This document shows positions 36,181 through 44,298 of a DNA stretch of 64,000 nt, one piece after another; the first letter of the stretch is position 1, and each line of letters opens with the position of its first letter. The DNA is from Virgibacillus sp. MSJ-26 (GTDB lineage Bacteria > Bacillota > Bacilli > Bacillales > Amphibacillaceae), in assembly GCF_018918075.1 (NCBI RefSeq), contig NZ_JAHLPW010000012.1, forward strand, positions 1 through 64,000, in the 5' to 3' direction. The notes under the pieces were generated by a model. It was not told the DNA's origin and ran no database searches. It worked only from the letters and a program-made list of their open reading frames with translations. The translations under genes were made by a program, and so were the position numbers.

Positions 36181-37124
36181 GATTTATTCTCCTTTAACAA
36201 AAGATATATGAAGTAAATTCCGCCAACAAAATTAATAATGACGCTAATCGGTGTTTGGAATGCGAGAATTCTCTCAGCAATAAGCTGACCACCCACTAAG
36301 GCTATAATACTAAGAAACATTGAACCGAGTATAAGATAAAGATGGCGAAAAGTTTTTAAAAATTCATGTGCAATATTAACGACGAGTAATCCTAAGAATG
36401 TAATTGGTCCAATTAAAGCAGTTGAAATAGATATTAACATTGCCACGATAACAAGCAATTGCTTTACCACAGAATCATAAGGAACACCTAAATTAACAGC
36501 ATGATCCTTTCCAAGCGCAAGCACATCTAAATACTTATAAAACCGTAAAAAGTAGAGTGTAATAACAATAATGAGTATGATTGATAGATAAACTAAATCA
36601 CTATTAACATTATTAATGCTCGCAAACATTTTGTCTTGTGCAATCATAAATTCATTTGGATCAATCAGCACTTGCATGAATGAGGTGAAGCTCTGAAAGA
36701 AAGTGCCTAGTATCATTCCTATTAGCAAGAGAAAGTAAATATTATTACCTTCACCTCTAAATAACAGGCGATAAAGAATTAAAGAAAAGAGCACCATCAC
36801 TCCAATTGATAATAAATAGTTGATATTACTATTCATCATGACAAGTGATTTAGAACCTAGGATAAAAATAATCATTGTTTGTGTTAATAAGTATAACGAG
36901 TCGAGACCTAATACACTTGGAGTTAATATTCGATTGTTTGTTATCGTCATAAAAATTGTTGTTGAAAAGGCAATAGCTCCACCTGTTATAATAATCGCTA
37001 TGACTTTAATAATTCGTCTCGGCAATATGTATCCAATATTGCCTGTTAAGTTATAGAAAATATATAAAGCTGTCAAAACTACGGCAATGACGGCTAGGAT
37101 GATTGTCTTTTTTTTATATCCCAT
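36174..37124 (-). CDS. yclO: Siderophore ABC permease, YclO-like
   Basis: A 316-residue FecCD-type permease with nine or ten membrane segments and the coupling loop ALGKDHAVNLGVPYDSV. The conserved GPITFLGLLVVNIAHEF motif is present. It overlaps yclN by 11 bases. Confidence 0.87.
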   Translation of the reverse strand: MGYKKKTIILAVIAVVLTALYIFYNLTGNIGYILPRRIIKVIAIIITGGAIAFSTTIFMTITNNRILTPSVLGLDSLYLLTQTMIIFILGSKSLVMMNSNINYLLSIGVMVLFSLILYRLLFRGEGNNIYFLLLIGMILGTFFQSFTSFMQVLIDPNEFMIAQDKMFASINNVNSDLVYLSIILIIVITLYFLRFYKYLDVLALGKDHAVNLGVPYDSVVKQLLVIVAMLISISTALIGPITFLGLLVVNIAHEFLKTFRHLYLILGSMFLSIIALVGGQLIAERILAFQTPISVIINFVGGIYFIYLLLKENKSW

Positions 37125-38067
37125 ATTTCTTTCTCCTTAACAGTAAATAGACAAATATCCCACTACCAATGACTCCAACTGTTAAACTAATTGGAATCTC
37201 ATATGGATAAATGATGACCCTTCCGATAATATCACAGAGAAGAACGAAAACCGCGCCAAGCACTGCCGTATGTGCCAGACTCTTTTTCAAATGATCACCT
37301 TGGTAGATAGTAACAATATTAGGGATAATTAAGCCTAAAAATGGAATTGTTCCAATTGATAATACGACTGAAGCTGTTACTAACGCCACAATTATCAAGC
37401 CAATATTGACAACTTGACGATAATCGAGCCCTAGGTTTCTAGCAAAGTCTTCACCCATGCCTGCTATCGTGAACTTATTTGCATAAAAGTAAGCGATTAA
37501 CAGGATAGGTATACTAATATACATTAGCTCATAGTTACCACTCATAATCATTGAAAAGTCGCCCTGCATCCATGACGTCATATTTTGAATCAAGTCATTT
37601 CCATATGCAAAGAATGTAGCGACTGAGCTAATAATACTACCAAACATTAACCCTACCAACGGAATGAATATAGCATCTTTAAACTTGATCTTCTCAAGTA
37701 TTTTCATAAATATAAATGTACCCATTAGAGCAAATGCAAAAGATACTATGATTTTTATAATCGGACTGGATCCCGTGAAAAACATCATTGACACGAGAAT
37801 ACCAAGTCTAGCAGAATCTAATGTGCCTGCCGTTGTAGGCGAGACAAATTTGTTTTTACTTAGCTGTTGCATAATTAAACCACAGATGCTCATGCTCATC
37901 CCGGCAATTAGAATACTCATAAGCCTGGGAATTCGACTGATGAGTAAAACTTCTCTTTGATCTTCGGTGAGTTGAAAGATATCTAAAGGTGAAACATCAG
38001 AAACACCAATAAATATGGACACCAAGGATAAAATAACTAAAGATGCAATTAAGTAACGTAATTTCAT
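37114..38067 (-). CDS. yclN: Siderophore ABC permease, YclN-like
   Basis: A 317-residue FecCD permease, the first gene of the operon. GEDFARNLGLDYRQV is the coupling loop and GTIPFLGLIIPNIV the family motif. Two Fur-like boxes lie 67-120 bases ahead of its start, in line with iron control of yclNOPQ in Bacillus. Confidence 0.87.
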   Translation of the reverse strand: MKLRYLIASLVILSLVSIFIGVSDVSPLDIFQLTEDQREVLLISRIPRLMSILIAGMSMSICGLIMQQLSKNKFVSPTTAGTLDSARLGILVSMMFFTGSSPIIKIIVSFAFALMGTFIFMKILEKIKFKDAIFIPLVGLMFGSIISSVATFFAYGNDLIQNMTSWMQGDFSMIMSGNYELMYISIPILLIAYFYANKFTIAGMGEDFARNLGLDYRQVVNIGLIIVALVTASVVLSIGTIPFLGLIIPNIVTIYQGDHLKKSLAHTAVLGAVFVLLCDIIGRVIIYPYEIPISLTVGVIGSGIFVYLLLRRKKYGI

Positions 38068-38133
38068 AAGACGACCTACTTACAGATGCCCTTATTTCCA
38101 CCTTTTTGGACGGGCTCTCATAATTTTGCCTAA

Positions 38134-38148
38134 TAATAATGATTATTA
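38134..38148 (-). promoter_or_regulatory. Fur-like box, distal
   Basis: TAATAATGATTATTA is a perfect palindrome about the central base and matches the Fur 7-1-7 consensus at 12 of 14 defined positions. It lies 67 bases before the yclN start. Confidence 0.6.
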
Positions 38149-38172
38149 CATTTAAATAAATCTAATTAAGAA

Positions 38173-38187
38173 TGAGATTCATTATCA
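38173..38187 (-). promoter_or_regulatory. Fur-like box, upstream
   Basis: TGAGATTCATTATCA matches TGATAATnATTATCA at 12 of 14 defined positions, 24 bases beyond the first box. The pair suggests cooperative repression of yclNOPQ. Confidence 0.6.
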
Positions 38188-38536
38188 ATTAGATTCTATC
38201 TAAAGTATAGCATATAAATACATACAGTCAATGAAAAGTCGGTCTGCTCTTTTTATAATTATGGATAAATCCTAAACTCCATACCAAAATAATGAAAGCT
38301 TCATTAAATAGACATTCATGCTAACCATCATGCTTGTTGAATTAAATAACATGATTGCTTGTTTTATTAATGTGAGCTGGTCTCTAAATTTATTTGAAAG
38401 TAAACTGAAAAAAGGAGATTTACCTTTGCCCTTTAAAAGGATAGGGCAAGCTGATTGTGAGATAAAAAGCTTCTTTATACTACGCTTAGGAACGACTTCC
38501 AATGATTTTGGGAAGATAAAGGTTACCACAATATGA

Positions 38537-38575
38537 AAAAGCATATAATATCATGTCGAGATGTTATATGCTTTA
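38537..38575 (-). terminator. Terminator of the FrnE-like gene
   Basis: AAAGCATATAA pairs with TTATATGCTTT over a mid-size loop; on the minus strand TTTTTCAT follows. The 230 bases to its left have short frames on both strands, but no recognisable protein. Confidence 0.7.
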
Positions 38576-38617
38576 ACTAATTTATTTGAAGAGCTAAATT
38601 TTTTCGTTTTCCGTCTG

Positions 38618-39346
38618 TTAGCTCCATTCTTTATCGATTCTACATGTTTCACCGGAACAACAAGATGTCTCCGAGTTTTCTGTGGTCAATGATTTTAAGA
38701 CTGGGTCTTCATTTTCCTCTTTCCAAACGGCATTGATTACTTCTGTGAAAGTTTCTACGGACTGAACTCCAGACACAGCGTAGGTTTCATTGAAGACAAA
38801 AAACGGCACACCTTGCACGTCCATTTGCTCAGCTTCGTCTTCGTCATCACGGACCATCGATGAAAACTTTCTTGATCCCAGAACTTTATCCACCTTGTCA
38901 CAATTCAATCCCACTTCATCCGCAAGATTTCTTAGTACGTCTTCATCACTAATCAATTGACCCTCAGTAAAGAAAGCCCTGAACAAACGTTCAGCCATTT
39001 CGTCACCTTTTCCTTCTTTTGTTGCTAATTGTGTTACTCGATGTGCGTCAAATGTAGTTGTAGGTTTCAACGTATCAAAATTATATACCAAGCCCACCCT
39101 AGCAGCTTGGTTTGTTATATTTTCATTTATCTGTTCTACTTTTTTTAAAGACAAATCATACTTTTCAACTAACACTTCATAATATGTCTTTTCTCGTGTG
39201 TAATCAGAGTTAGGATTTAACTCATAGCTTTTATGTCGAATGACAATATTATCTTTAAAATCAATATTTTCAATAGCTTGTTCTAAGTTACGTTTACCGA
39301 TATAGCAAAATGGACAAGCATAGTCTGACCAAATTTCGATTTTCAT
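38618..39346 (-). CDS. FrnE-like DsbA-family oxidoreductase
   Basis: A 242-residue cytoplasmic thioredoxin-fold protein. The active site SDYACPFCYIG (CPFC) is at residues 9-16, an inserted helical domain follows, and the cis-proline loop is VQGVPFFVF. The C-terminal SCCSGETCRI is an extra cysteine cluster found in some FrnE/YwbO proteins and may form a second redox pair. ATG 39346 follows GAGGTG by six bases. The role is probably thiol stress or isomerisation; no partner is nearby. Confidence 0.87.
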   Translation of the reverse strand: MKIEIWSDYACPFCYIGKRNLEQAIENIDFKDNIVIRHKSYELNPNSDYTREKTYYEVLVEKYDLSLKKVEQINENITNQAARVGLVYNFDTLKPTTTFDAHRVTQLATKEGKGDEMAERLFRAFFTEGQLISDEDVLRNLADEVGLNCDKVDKVLGSRKFSSMVRDDEDEAEQMDVQGVPFFVFNETYAVSGVQSVETFTEVINAVWKEENEDPVLKSLTTENSETSCCSGETCRIDKEWS

Positions 39347-39560
39347 GCTATACACCTCGCATTCTATGATGTCATTCTAGCACAGCCAAAAGAAGTGTTA
39401 ATAATTTTTTGCTTAATTTGACAGTAATTACAATTCAAACTAAAGATTGCATAAAGTTTATTTAACGAAAATAGTTAACATCTAAGTATTCAATTGACGT
39501 GTGAACAACTGGAAAGAGGGGTAATTACCATTTAGTAAGTTATCTAAGTGGAGGTTCAAC

Positions 39561-40856
39561 ATGATACAGGAGAAAATATGGTTAAAACTGAGAAGTAGTT
39601 TCTGGTTTTTACCTACGATATATGGAGTTATCGCTATTATCCTCTCCTTTCTAGTGCATAAAATCGATTCTTGGCTCATTGATGAATATAAGGATGCGCT
39701 GCCTAATATTCTGCTTACACATCCAGAGGTAGCAAAAGAACTGTATTCAGCGCTTGTCACTGCCATTTTGACGTTAACAACAATTAGTATATCAGTCATT
39801 ATGGCTGTACTTACGACCTATTCTTCACAATTTTCACCCCGGACATTACAAGACTTTATGCGGAGTAGCTCAACACACCATGTCTTAGGATTTTATAGTT
39901 TCGGTTTTATATTTGCCTTACTTCATTTAATTATGGTTGATAAAAACAACCTTGTCGCAGGTCCTATCCTTATGGGCGTGATTGCGATAGTGATTCTTGG
40001 TATTTTTATTTACTTTATACATTATTCGTCCAATTGGGTTCATGTTAACCATCTCATTTCGAAGCTTCGAGCAGATGGGGCGCGCGTTATTAAAAATAAT
40101 AATAAGCCGAGTAAACATTATTTAGGTTTCAAACATTGGAATCAAGCAGAAATTAAAACATATAAAAAACAAATTTCCGAAAAGCTTACGGCAAAAAAAT
40201 CAGGCTACATCCAATCAATGGATTTTAATGACCTTGTTTCATGGGCTAAAAAATATGAAACTATAATATTTATGAATGTCCAAGTTGGTGCGTTTGTTTT
40301 CAATGATTATCCTTTAGCCTATATCGTTACAATAAATAACGACAAACCACCTATGAAGGAATTGCACGAGCACATCATTATCGACAGTGAACGAACGGAT
40401 CTCCTAGACATTGAATTCTCAATTCAAAAGTTAGTGGACATAGCCCTTAAGGCAATTTCTCCCGCTGTAAACGACCCTCATACAGCGATCAACTGTATTA
40501 ATCGGATGGGAGAGCTTTTACATGAACTGACAAAAGGTAATCCTGAGCTTCTCTATTTGGCCGACAAGCAACAACAGATACGTTGTATATTAAAACAAAA
40601 GAAATTTGAGGATTATTTATATAAAAGTTTTTACCAAATCCGCCATTATGGTAAACATGATATTTCCATCATGTATGGCATTTTGGAAGTGCTTTATAAA
40701 TTGTCTGTGGTTAGTGATGAACAAACAAAACATAAAATATGGTCGTTCCACTTCTATATAATAGATGTCATTCAACTAAGTGAATTATCAGCGCTAGATG
40801 CCGTCCATTTCAATCACATGTACGACGCCTTTAAAACATGTCACGATAAAAAATAA
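39561..40856 (+). CDS. DUF2254 membrane protein
   Basis: 431 residues. Four membrane segments occupy residues 14-150 and a soluble C-terminal half of about 270 residues follows. SVIMAVLTTYSSQFSPRTLQDFM and AISPAVNDPHTAINCINRM are family signatures. Function unknown. GGAGG lies six bases before ATG. The triplicated hairpin repeat begins at the base after its stop codon. Confidence 0.87.
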   Translation: MIQEKIWLKLRSSFWFLPTIYGVIAIILSFLVHKIDSWLIDEYKDALPNILLTHPEVAKELYSALVTAILTLTTISISVIMAVLTTYSSQFSPRTLQDFMRSSSTHHVLGFYSFGFIFALLHLIMVDKNNLVAGPILMGVIAIVILGIFIYFIHYSSNWVHVNHLISKLRADGARVIKNNNKPSKHYLGFKHWNQAEIKTYKKQISEKLTAKKSGYIQSMDFNDLVSWAKKYETIIFMNVQVGAFVFNDYPLAYIVTINNDKPPMKELHEHIIIDSERTDLLDIEFSIQKLVDIALKAISPAVNDPHTAINCINRMGELLHELTKGNPELLYLADKQQQIRCILKQKKFEDYLYKSFYQIRHYGKHDISIMYGILEVLYKLSVVSDEQTKHKIWSFHFYIIDVIQLSELSALDAVHFNHMYDAFKTCHDKK

Positions 40857-41214
40857 GAACAAAAGCTGAAGCGCCCGGGTAGCCCCGACAAGCTTAAGCA
40901 AGAAGCCGTAATGGCAATCTATGCCATGAAGGATTATTGCTTAAGACCTCGAGGGGGCTGGGCGCTGAAGTTAGACGAACAAAAGCTGAAGCGCCCGGGT
41001 AGCCCCGACAAGCTTAAGCAAGAAGCCGTAATGGCGATCTATGCCATGAAGGATTATTGCTTAAAATCTCGAGGGGCTGGGCGCTGAAGTTAGACCAACA
41101 AAAGCTGAAGCGCCCGGGTAGCCCCGACAAGCTTAAGCAAGAAGCCATAATGGCGATCTATGCCATGAAGGATTATTGCTTAAGACCTCTAGGGGCTGGG
41201 CGCTGAAGTTAGAC
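40857..41214. repeat. Family B hairpin repeat, three tandem 119/120-bp units
   Basis: Units at 40857-40976, 40977-41095 and 41096-41214 are nearly identical. Each can fold into one long hairpin: GCGCCC and AGCCCC pair with GGGGCT and GGGCGC at the base, CTTAAGCAA with TTGCTTAAG in the middle, and ATGGC with GCCAT at the tip. They fill a convergent gap and have no coding potential. Single relatives lie at 12682 and, more diverged, 62938. Confidence 0.93.
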
Positions 41215-41280
41215 GTGGCCAATTTCAGTATAAATTGGCCACAGAACTTTTCCTGTTATAGTTTTCTAAAAAGTTATAAA
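41215..41280. repeat. Family B tail
   Basis: GTGGCCAATTTCAGTATAAA...TTTTCTAAA follows the triplicated unit once and recurs after the single copies at about 12795-12855 and 63050-63110, so it belongs to the element. Confidence 0.75.
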
Positions 41281-41309
41281 AGACACCGACTAACCTTTTA
41301 GGCCGGTGC
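41275..41309 (-). terminator. Terminator of the metallo-hydrolase gene
   Basis: On the minus strand CACCGGC pairs with GTCGGTG (one G-T pair) and TCTTTTATAA follows. Confidence 0.7.
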
Positions 41310-41332
41310 ATCTACATCAAGATCTTAACTTT

Positions 41333-42187
41333 TTAATGTTCTTGATCAGGCGCATATATCCCGTAATCAGGCACCGCCACTTGATCAAACTCTTTTACAA
41401 ATTGATGGAGTTTTTCAGCAAACCCATCTCCTTTCATCGCAGTGCCATGACCTGTGACAGCCATTTTAGGATGTAGATCTGCCAATTGCTCCACGGATTG
41501 TTTTGCAGCACTCCAGTCCGTTGTTAAATATCTTGGCGGACCGTTCAATTCAGTTTTTTGCGTTAATACTTTATAGAACGAATCTTGTTTAACTGTAATA
41601 AATGCATCTCCAGCAATGAGAAGTCCATCATCTTGTCGATAGAAGGTAACATGCCCAGGAGAATGACCTGGCGTATGCAACCACTCCCACCCTGAAAGTT
41701 CTGGAACAGTGTGATCGGCTGGCAACGGCTTTAAATAAGGCTCAACATTAATCGGAGCGTTTGGGTAGATACTTGAAATTTTTGCAAGTAATCCGCCTTC
41801 TACTGTAACATCAGGCTCAGGATAGCTTTGTTCACCCGTTAAATAGGGGAATTCTAACTCATGCGCATAAACAGGAACCTTCCAATCCTCGAGAAGTTCA
41901 ACCAACCCGCCTACATGATCGAAGTGGCCGTGGGTAAGCAGAATTGCCTTTGGTTTTGCATCCTGTCCAAAACGCTCGTGAATAGCATTTCGAATCGCAT
42001 CCTCTCTTTCCGGCAAACCCGTATCAATTAATACCCAATCATCTTTAGACTTACCAACTAGAATCACATTCGCAATTTGGTCTGTGAAGTAATAGACGTC
42101 ATCCATTATTTTTCGCAGTGAACCACTTGAAATAGACGTCATCGGGATAAACTTTTCGTCTTTTCCCTGATGCATTTCTTTGTTCAT
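41333..42187 (-). CDS. Metallo-beta-lactamase fold hydrolase
   Basis: A 284-residue enzyme with the dinuclear metal motif LLTHGHFDHVGGL (HxHxDH), a second histidine in HTPGHSPGHVTFY, an aspartate in LLIAGDAFI and a last histidine in AVTGHGTAM. The fold covers glyoxalase II-like and other hydrolases, so the substrate is unknown. GGGAGG precedes ATG. Confidence 0.88.
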   Translation of the reverse strand: MNKEMHQGKDEKFIPMTSISSGSLRKIMDDVYYFTDQIANVILVGKSKDDWVLIDTGLPEREDAIRNAIHERFGQDAKPKAILLTHGHFDHVGGLVELLEDWKVPVYAHELEFPYLTGEQSYPEPDVTVEGGLLAKISSIYPNAPINVEPYLKPLPADHTVPELSGWEWLHTPGHSPGHVTFYRQDDGLLIAGDAFITVKQDSFYKVLTQKTELNGPPRYLTTDWSAAKQSVEQLADLHPKMAVTGHGTAMKGDGFAEKLHQFVKEFDQVAVPDYGIYAPDQEH

Positions 42188-42310
42188 TTGTCTACCTCCC
42201 TACTCATTTATTTTGGGCGAAAACTCTTATCTTATTATGGACTAATGACTTTGTTTTACCCTTAAAAGTTCACAAAGTATTTTAGAAGTTAGCTCCCATA
42301 CTTGTAACCT

Positions 42311-43366
42311 TTAAAAGTTATCCTCTAACAATGAACGACCCATAATATTGACACGTTTTGTATTTTTTAACTCATCCAAGAACTTAGCGCCGATGCCAAA
42401 CATTGTTGTTTTTAGTTCAAATTCAATTTGATCCATTTGTTTGATTACCGCTTCAGTCGATTCAGTAGCAGCTTGGAGTAGTTGCCTTGCAAAGCCGACA
42501 ACATCAGCCCCTATTGTGAGTGCCTTAGCTGCATCAACACCCGTTTTCATACCACCACTAGCAACAAGGGGCACGTTATCCAATAGGCTTTTTACGGAAA
42601 CAAGACAATCTTTTGTCGGATTTCCCCAATTATTAAATGCTTCAGCTGCTGCTTTTCGCATCGGATCTTCGGAACGCAGCTTTTCAACTTGACTCCAAGA
42701 CGTTCCACCTGCACCAGCTACATCAATGTACGATACACCTACATCATATAATTTCTTAGCGACGGGCCCGTCAATTCCAAAGCCCACTTCTTTCGCCCCA
42801 ACTGGAACATTAACTTTTTTACAAAGTGCTTCTATTTTTGGCAATAAGGTGTCAAAGTTCAAGTCCCCCTCGTCTTGGAAGACTTCCTGCAAGCTGTTGA
42901 AATGAAGCACGAGTGAATCGGCTTCAGTCATATCAACAATACGCTGTGCTTCCTCGGCACCATATCCATAATTAAGCTGAACTGCACCGAGATTGGCAAT
43001 CAACGGAACTGTTGGTGCCTGTTTGCGAATGAGAAATGACTCTTGATGAGCATCACTTTCCAGTAAGGCACGAGTTGAACCAAGTGCGATAACCCACCCT
43101 TTTTCTTCCGCAGCTCGGGCTAAATTTTGATTAATATCAGCTGCAAGTTTTGAACCGCCTGTCATCGAACTTACTAAAAACGGTGCTTGTAGCGGTTTAT
43201 TCAAGAAGCTCGTCTCTAAATTAACATCTTTAAAATTGATTTCAGGCAGGGCATTATGTATAAAAGAAATCCCCTCAAGGCCTGTTGACTTGTTTACACC
43301 TTCCACATTATCATTTAAACAAAGTCGAATATGCTCGGTTTTCCGCTTATTAATTCCTTCTTCCAT
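42311..43366 (-). CDS. fni: Isopentenyl-diphosphate isomerase type 2
   Basis: A 351-residue FMN-dependent enzyme that interconverts IPP and DMAPP. The N-terminal RKTEHIRLCL, PFLVSSMTGG, VGAKEVGFGI, DVAGAGGTSW and the FMN phosphate site ASGGMKTGVDAAKAL are all typical. Bacillus fni has a similar length. The downstream (minus-strand) gap is short and the neighbours are unrelated. Confidence 0.94.
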   Translation of the reverse strand: MEEGINKRKTEHIRLCLNDNVEGVNKSTGLEGISFIHNALPEINFKDVNLETSFLNKPLQAPFLVSSMTGGSKLAADINQNLARAAEEKGWVIALGSTRALLESDAHQESFLIRKQAPTVPLIANLGAVQLNYGYGAEEAQRIVDMTEADSLVLHFNSLQEVFQDEGDLNFDTLLPKIEALCKKVNVPVGAKEVGFGIDGPVAKKLYDVGVSYIDVAGAGGTSWSQVEKLRSEDPMRKAAAEAFNNWGNPTKDCLVSVKSLLDNVPLVASGGMKTGVDAAKALTIGADVVGFARQLLQAATESTEAVIKQMDQIEFELKTTMFGIGAKFLDELKNTKRVNIMGRSLLEDNF

Positions 43367-43387
43367 TGTTTAGTCACATCCTATTTA

Positions 43388-43685
43388 TTAATTAACGGCC
43401 TGCTGTGATGCTTTCATTTTTCGCACAGCTCGTTTATTTCTCAGATACTGATGAAACGTTACTAAATAAACACCTGTCAATACCATTATCATACCAAAAA
43501 CTTGTGAAAAAGTAAGTGGAAAGCCATAAATCAATACCGCGATTAGGGCTGTGGTATTTTTCACGAAAAGCAACGATGACCATCAAAAAAATCCCGCAAG
43601 TCCAAATCGAAGGGTTGCCGCTGTTATAGCTAGTAACTCTGTAACAAGAAAAGTGGTAGTTTTTCCTTTAAAGAAGTTATTTTAT
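43388..43685 (-). pseudogene. Decayed multi-pass transporter, C-terminal remnant
   Basis: A minus-strand frame from about 43685 reads FLVTELLAITAATLRFGLA, hits an in-frame TGA at 43583-43585 beside a run of seven A, then continues as a hydrophobic C-terminus (TALIAVLIYGFPLTFSQ, GMIMVLTGVYLVTF) and a basic tail to 43388. The pattern resembles the end of a drug/metabolite-type (EamA-like) transporter. A further stop closes the frame upstream, so only a fragment remains. Confidence 0.5.
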
Positions 43686-43767
43686 AATAATTTAGAATCC
43701 TTCCAAACGAATGGTATTCTTAAAAGAATTCTTAATTACACTGACCAGGCAAGAGGGGGGGGGTTAA

Positions 43768-43839
43768 ATGAATAATCAAAAGTCCATCTCCATTTATCTT
43801 CGATGCCCAGTAGGAATAAATTCTTTATATAGCTATTAA
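43768..43839 (+). CDS. Possible 23-residue peptide after a G9 tract
   Basis: An ATG frame of 23 codons follows a run of nine G (43755-43763) that could serve as ribosome-binding site. There is no homology or other support. Confidence 0.15.
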   Translation: MNNQKSISIYLRCPVGINSLYSY

Positions 43840-43864
43840 TTTAATCTCTTAATGATCTACTCTT

Positions 43865-43891
43865 TTGTTGATGATAATTATGATGTATAAT
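43865..43891 (+). promoter_or_regulatory. Probable sigma-A promoter of mifM-yidC2
   Basis: TATAAT at 43886-43891, with TTGTTG at 43865-43870 (15-base spacer, shorter than ideal). It lies 36 bases before the mifM start. Confidence 0.5.
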
Positions 43892-43926
43892 AGAATGATA
43901 AGACTGCAATAAGGAGGTGAATACAC

Positions 43927-44298
43927 ATGTTTTTCGATCTTTTAAGTGAGTTGATTAATAACACGTCACCATTTTATCTTTATGTTGGATTGTTATGGTC
44001 TATGGTTGGCGCTCTTCAACTAATCAACATGGACATGCATAAATTTAGAAAGAATCACTATTTGTATGTAAAAAATGTGAATACGTTCCAAGTTGATACC
44101 ACATTAATTCAAGAACCTATGGTTGGAAATGATGCCGTCATAACGTGGCTAACACATAAAACAAAACGCATCGAAACACCCGATGATGATAGTGACGTTG
44201 ATTCCTCCTCGATTTCAAAGCAAATTATAAAAATTAGAGGAGGACTATTTTGGAAAAACAAACTGTATTCACGTCCCTTAGAAAATATAGCTTTTTAG
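43927..44298 (+). CDS. mifM: MifM-like translation-arrest sensor peptide
   Basis: A 123-residue leader protein directly upstream of yidC2. Residues 15-34 (SPFYLYVGLLWSMVGALQLI) form one membrane segment. The region 71-92 parallels the arrest region of B. subtilis MifM as I recall it: I72, W74, P85 and the acidic run D86-D87-D88-S89-D90 match MifM I70, W73, P83 and D86-E87-E88-D89. In B. subtilis the nascent chain stalls the ribosome unless YidC inserts it, and stalling exposes the yidC2 ribosome-binding site. AAGGAGG gives strong initiation. The frame runs 49 bases into yidC2. Confidence 0.85.
   Translation: MFFDLLSELINNTSPFYLYVGLLWSMVGALQLINMDMHKFRKNHYLYVKNVNTFQVDTTLIQEPMVGNDAVITWLTHKTKRIETPDDDSDVDSSSISKQIIKIRGGLFWKNKLYSRPLENIAF
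44203..44244 (+). promoter_or_regulatory. Stem-loop hiding the yidC2 ribosome-binding site
   Basis: TCCTCCTC (44203-44210) is the exact complement of GAGGAGGA (44237-44244), the ribosome-binding site of yidC2, with a 26-base loop. The codons for the acidic arrest residues D86-D90 end at 44196, so a ribosome stalled there would cover or melt the left arm. Confidence 0.82.

Noticed and set aside
38272-38544. 90-residue minus-strand frame and a 72-residue plus-strand frame left of the FrnE-like gene
   Set aside because: Both are open over the same AT-rich stretch, have no good ribosome-binding site and no recognisable domain, and the region ends in the terminator of the adjacent gene.
2539-41214. 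CRISPR arrays among the tandem repeats
   Set aside because: Units are contiguous without unique spacers, lengths (20, 51, 120) are not those of repeat-spacer units, and no cas gene is present.
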